NCBI RefSeq assembly: GCF_047634355.1
Contig: NZ_JBLIAL010000014.1
Direction: 5' to 3' (one strand)
DNA from: Porticoccus sp002341315
Lineage (GTDB): Bacteria > Pseudomonadota > Gammaproteobacteria > Pseudomonadales > Porticoccaceae
Length of the DNA: 64,000 bases
The notes under the pieces: model-generated
Told to the model about the DNA's origin: nothing
Databases searched by the model: none
The model's input: only the letters and a program-made list of their open reading frames with translations
Shown: piece after piece, positions 61,291 through 64,000 of the stretch
How positions within the stretch are numbered: position 1 is the first letter of the stretch
Layout of the letters: each line of letters starts with the position of its first letter
Translations under genes and position numbers: made by a program

Positions 61291-62076
61291 ATGAGCACAA
61301 GCCTTTGGCAAAAAATTCAGCAGGAAGCCACCGTGGTTGCCGGAGAAGAGCCGGTACTGGCCAGTTTTCTGCAAGTCACCCTGCTGAAACACGACTCAAT
61401 GCTGGCAGCCCTGGGTTTCCTGCTGGCGGAAAAGCTGGGCTGTAGCGCCATGTCAGCGCTTACGCTGCACGAGGTGTTCGAGGAAGCTTTTGCAGCGGAT
61501 CCGGATATCGAAGATTGCGTCAATTGCGATATTCTCGCCATCTATCAGCGTGATTCGGCTTGCCAGAACCTCTTCTCCACATTCCTCTACTACAAGGGAT
61601 TTCACGCCTTGCAGGCGTGGCGTGCCGCTCATTGGCTCTGGCAACAGGACAGAAAATCCCTGGCGCTGATCCTGCAAAACCGGATATCGGTGACCTTTGG
61701 CGTGGACATTCACCCCGCTGCCTACATCGGTCGCGGCATCATGTTCGACCATGCCACCGGTATCGTCATCGGTGAAACGGCCATCATAGAGGACTGCGTG
61801 TCTATCCTGCAGTCAGTGACCCTCGGCGGCACCGGTAAGGAGTCCGGTGACCGTCATCCCAAAGTGCGGCGCGGCGTGATGATTGGCCCCGGTGCAAAAA
61901 TTCTCGGCAACATCGAAATTGGTGCCGGTTCCAAAATAACCGCCGCCAGCGTGGTATTGAACGATGTCCCCCCACACTCTGTGGTTGCAGGCGTTCCGGC
62001 AACCGTTGTGGGCACGATTGATACCGACTCCCCTGCCGAACTGATGGATCAGGGGCTTACCGGCTGCTGCGACTGA
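61291..62076 (+). CDS. cysE: Serine O-acetyltransferase
   Basis: The 261-residue protein has the SATase N-terminal helices (LWQKIQQEATVVAGEEPVLASFL) and the left-handed beta-helix hexapeptide domain: HPAAYIGRGIMFDHATGIVIGETAIIEDCVSILQSVTLGGTGK, then HPKVRRGVMIGPGAKILGNIEIG. Catalytic His and Asp lie in FDHATG. It makes O-acetylserine for cysteine synthesis and is usually feedback-inhibited through the C-terminus. Length is typical. Confidence 0.95.
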   Translation: MSTSLWQKIQQEATVVAGEEPVLASFLQVTLLKHDSMLAALGFLLAEKLGCSAMSALTLHEVFEEAFAADPDIEDCVNCDILAIYQRDSACQNLFSTFLYYKGFHALQAWRAAHWLWQQDRKSLALILQNRISVTFGVDIHPAAYIGRGIMFDHATGIVIGETAIIEDCVSILQSVTLGGTGKESGDRHPKVRRGVMIGPGAKILGNIEIGAGSKITAASVVLNDVPPHSVVAGVPATVVGTIDTDSPAELMDQGLTGCCD

Positions 62077-62091
62077 ACCAGGAAACTAACC

Positions 62092-62352
62092 ATGTCCAAA
62101 TTGAAGCACGAGACCGAACTTCTCAAGGAAGCACTGCGGATAGGCATGATCTATGCGGAAAAACGTGGTGCCGCAAAATTTGAAGCCAGCGACTCAGCCA
62201 ACGAAAAAATCGAATACATTTATAAACTTCTGGTGCACGACAAACTGATTCAGCCACTGGCCAATGAACAGCATGATATCGTCCACATGAAGCATAAACT
62301 GGCACTGTGGATGGCGCGGCAATTACCTGCCGGACACCGGTTGCTACAATGA
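62092..62352 (+). CDS. Small conserved protein, DUF5062-like
   Basis: An 86-residue soluble helical protein: KHETELLKEALRIGMIYAEKRGAAKFEASDSANEKIEYIYKLLVHDKLIQPLANEQHDIVHMKHKLALWMARQLP. The sequence agrees with my recollection of the DUF5062 family of gammaproteobacteria. Function is unknown. It follows cysE by 15 bp and may share its transcript. No membrane span or metal motif. Confidence 0.7.
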   Translation: MSKLKHETELLKEALRIGMIYAEKRGAAKFEASDSANEKIEYIYKLLVHDKLIQPLANEQHDIVHMKHKLALWMARQLPAGHRLLQ

Positions 62353-62557
62353 CAGTTGCCTCGCCTGGTTCAACTGCCCCCCAACGGGTATTTCTGAATA
62401 TGATCCGTCAGGCAAAGTGAACTCGTAACCCTTGGGACAATCAAACGTCTCAACTGGAAGATTTGCACACGACAATATCGCTCTCTTCCACAGGATGTCG
62501 TTCAGGTAAGTCCTGTGCCGACGACAAAATAACAGAATGACTATCTCTGGAGTGTCC

Positions 62558-63064
62558 GTGAAATATATCAGCTTATTAATAGGTATTATCTTTTCGATCT
62601 CGGCGTGGGCAGAAACCCTCGAAGAGGGTTATGAAGCTGTCCGCAGTGGCAAGCTGGATGAAGGCTATGCCATTCTCTCCGAACTGGCTGCCACAGGTAA
62701 TGCCGACGCACAATATGGTGTTGCGATTCTCTACAAAGAGGGCTGGGGGACGGACAAAGACATCAAAACAGCCTTTGACTACTATCAAAAAGCCGCCCTT
62801 CAAAACCACCCGGGGGCACTGTTCGAAATGGGCTGGTTTTATCAGGCTGGTGAGAACGTGACCCAGGACTATGCCGAGGCCATAAAATGGTACGAGAAGG
62901 CCGCCAGCGAAGGTCATCCCGTCGCGATGTACGCATTGGGCGGCTTGTACTACAACGGTCTTGGCACGACAAAAAGTGAAGACAAGGGTATGGTGTGGTT
63001 CAAAAAATCAGCCGATAAAGGCTATCCACCAGCGCTGGAATTCGTCAATGAACCATTGCGCTAG
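62558..63064 (+). CDS. Exported SEL1-repeat protein
   Basis: A 168-residue protein. The GTG at 62558, 5 nt after TGGAG, opens a clean signal peptide (KYISLLIGIIFSISAWA); an upstream ATG is possible. Three to four SEL1 repeats follow: LAATGNADAQYGVAILYKEG, ALQNHPGALFEMGWFYQAG, ASEGHPVAMYALGGLYYNGLG, ADKGYPPALEF. SEL1 proteins are periplasmic adaptors for protein-protein contacts. Partner unknown. Confidence 0.87.
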   Translation: MKYISLLIGIIFSISAWAETLEEGYEAVRSGKLDEGYAILSELAATGNADAQYGVAILYKEGWGTDKDIKTAFDYYQKAALQNHPGALFEMGWFYQAGENVTQDYAEAIKWYEKAASEGHPVAMYALGGLYYNGLGTTKSEDKGMVWFKKSADKGYPPALEFVNEPLR

Positions 63065-63257
63065 ATTGCGATGATTCACACAGCACCGGAAAGGCCACGT
63101 CGGCGTTTCCGGTACTGGCGGCTCTACCCCGTTTCAACCTAACCACACTCTGCTATGCCGCGCTTATGTTGGTGGATCGTACCCAATATTCGCAATGCAG
63201 GAAATCACGGAGGACATATCCTGCCCACCACGGCTATCATCGACACCCAGAATCGGA

Positions 63258-63749
63258 CTAGTGGCGGGTCATAATTCTGTCCAGCAAGCCCATGGCAAAG
63301 GCAGAAACAACAAACGTCATATGCAATACGACGTACCAGAGGATCTTGTCATTCGCTATTTCCGGCGCATTCATAAAAACTTTCAGTAGGTGAATCGACG
63401 AAATGGCCACAATGGACGCCGCCACTTTATTTTTCAGTGAACTGGTATCAAGTTTACCCAGCCAGACCAGTTTGTCGGTGGATTCATTCAGATCCAGTTG
63501 CGAGACAAAATTCTCGTAGCCGGCAAACATCACCATGACAATCAGACCACCCACCAGGGCAATATCCACCAGCGAAAGCACCACCAGAATCAGGTCCATT
63601 TCAGACATGGTCAGAATCATGGGTAACGTGTGCGCCACTTCGACAAAAAACTTGATGCCGAGGGCCAACAACGCAAAACTCAACCCAAAATAAATGGGTG
63701 CCAGCAACCAGCGGGCGGCATACATGGTGTTCTCAAATATCTTTTCCAT
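63258..63749 (-). CDS. YqhA (UPF0114) family membrane protein
   Basis: A 163-residue protein with four membrane spans (about 12-32, 52-78, 110-128, 136-155). It matches UPF0114/YqhA: ENTMYAARWLLAPIYFGLSFALLALGIKFFVEVAH, LVDIALVGGLIVMVMFAGYENFVS, LDTSSLKNKVAASIVAISSIHLLKVFMN and WYVVLHMTFVVSAFAMGLLDRI. Function is unproven; the family occurs in the inner membrane of many proteobacteria. Convergent to the SEL1 gene. The 63750-63872 stretch has no gene. Confidence 0.92.
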   Translation of the reverse strand: MEKIFENTMYAARWLLAPIYFGLSFALLALGIKFFVEVAHTLPMILTMSEMDLILVVLSLVDIALVGGLIVMVMFAGYENFVSQLDLNESTDKLVWLGKLDTSSLKNKVAASIVAISSIHLLKVFMNAPEIANDKILWYVVLHMTFVVSAFAMGLLDRIMTRH

Positions 63750-63872
63750 TCCAACTCTCTATGTAAAAACGACTAGCAAGGAGGTCCATCCACTGACGGG
63801 ATGCTCGGCTGGGGTCGACCCGCGATTGGCCAGCGCTCCCGTTTTCCTGCCATTAACGCCAATGACAGGCCA

Positions 63873-63900
63873 GAAAAAAGGGCCACTTTTCAATGGCCCT
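63873..63900 (-). terminator. Rho-independent terminator
   Basis: On the minus strand AGGGCCA (63900-63894) and TGGCCCT (63885-63879) form a 7-bp stem followed by six T (63878-63873). It ends the partial gene whose stop is at 63921. Confidence 0.85.
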
Positions 63901-63920
63901 GCTGTACTGCTTTGAGGAGT

Positions 63921-64000
63921 TTATCCTACAAAGCAGGCTCGTGAACATTTAAAGCAGCCATTGACCTCCTGAAAATGTTTTTTCGCCTCCCTCATTGCCG
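63921..64000 (-). CDS. C-terminal end of an unidentified protein, truncated by the right edge
   Basis: The last 25 codons of a minus-strand gene are visible, reading A-MREAKKHFQEVNGCFKC and SRACFVG before TAA. Three Cys in the last twelve residues (CFKCSRAC) suggest a metal or redox site. A proper terminator follows 20 bp later, which supports that this is a real gene end. The family cannot be told from so short a piece. Confidence 0.6.
   Translation of the reverse strand, partial: AMREAKKHFQEVNGCFKCSRACFVG

Overview
The window looks like a gammaproteobacterial chromosome segment, probably from an aquatic or marine lineage. This rests on gene content: a BirA-box-controlled bioB-bioF-bioD block next to comF, small gammaproteobacterial families such as DUF3094, DUF2256, DUF3429 and a DUF5062-like protein, a YqhA-type membrane protein, and an hvf-type metallophore locus with its own ECF sigma factor. 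The genus cannot be fixed from sequence reading alone.

Region 1 (1 to about 14.1 kb) is an accessory island. Its ends carry two 3' fragments of a tRNA-Leu-like gene in inverted orientation (690-726 minus, 13929-13984 plus). A 17-bp repeat lies near each fragment. Inside are two tiny membrane proteins, a 33-residue peptide with a frameshifted second copy, a complete type I restriction-modification operon (hsdM-hsdS-hsdR) followed by a YgjP/SprT-like metallopeptidase, and remnants of a phage or phage satellite (AlpA-type regulator, replication-like protein, terminase small subunit). The island also has a SLOG-fold protein, a pair of about 105-bp hairpin repeats and a HigBA toxin-antitoxin operon. 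No integrase is present; only a short G-rich direct repeat and a terminator remain between higA and the right tRNA fragment.

Region 2 (14.3-20.8 kb) is a second accessory or defence stretch: a CoiA-like nuclease, a SIR2-HerA pair resembling a known anti-phage system, a NERD-domain membrane protein, a peroxiredoxin-fold protein whose peroxidatic Cys is Ser, and an LprI-like protein.

Region 3 (21-40 kb) is mostly backbone: an MscS-like channel, two PepSY proteins around an OmpR-type two-component system, and a minus-strand stress-type cluster (FAD oxidoreductase, DUF3429, DUF2256, SDR, Cys-rich peptide). Then come an ECF sigma and anti-sigma pair and an hvfA-hvfX metallophore locus that lacks the expected modifying enzymes hvfB and hvfC. 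An AMP/thymidine phosphorylase with PRPP synthetase, a fusion of an isoaspartyl-methyltransferase-like domain to a GspE-type ATPase, a lone MoxR-like AAA ATPase, a PuuD-like hydrolase, a class III CoA-transferase and an AEC transporter follow.

Region 4 (40.1-54.4 kb) is the most novel part: twelve tightly packed plus-strand genes, many with overlapping stops and starts. They encode a TPR/TonB-C protein, three or four lipoproteins, a membrane TPR protein, a PEGA-repeat/SUMF1-fold membrane protein, a small exported protein, a MotA/TolQ/ExbB-like subunit, an actin/Hsp70-fold protein with an FHA-like tail, two TolR/ExbD-like proteins with von Willebrand A domains, and an M48 peptidase. I read this as an ion-driven, envelope-spanning machine without a described counterpart that I recognise.

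Region 5 (54.5-64 kb) is ordinary backbone: DUF3237, an MDR reductase, an EVE protein, biotin synthesis (bioD, bioF, bioB), comF, cysE, a SEL1-repeat protein and a YqhA-like protein. A gene truncated by the right edge ends at 63921.
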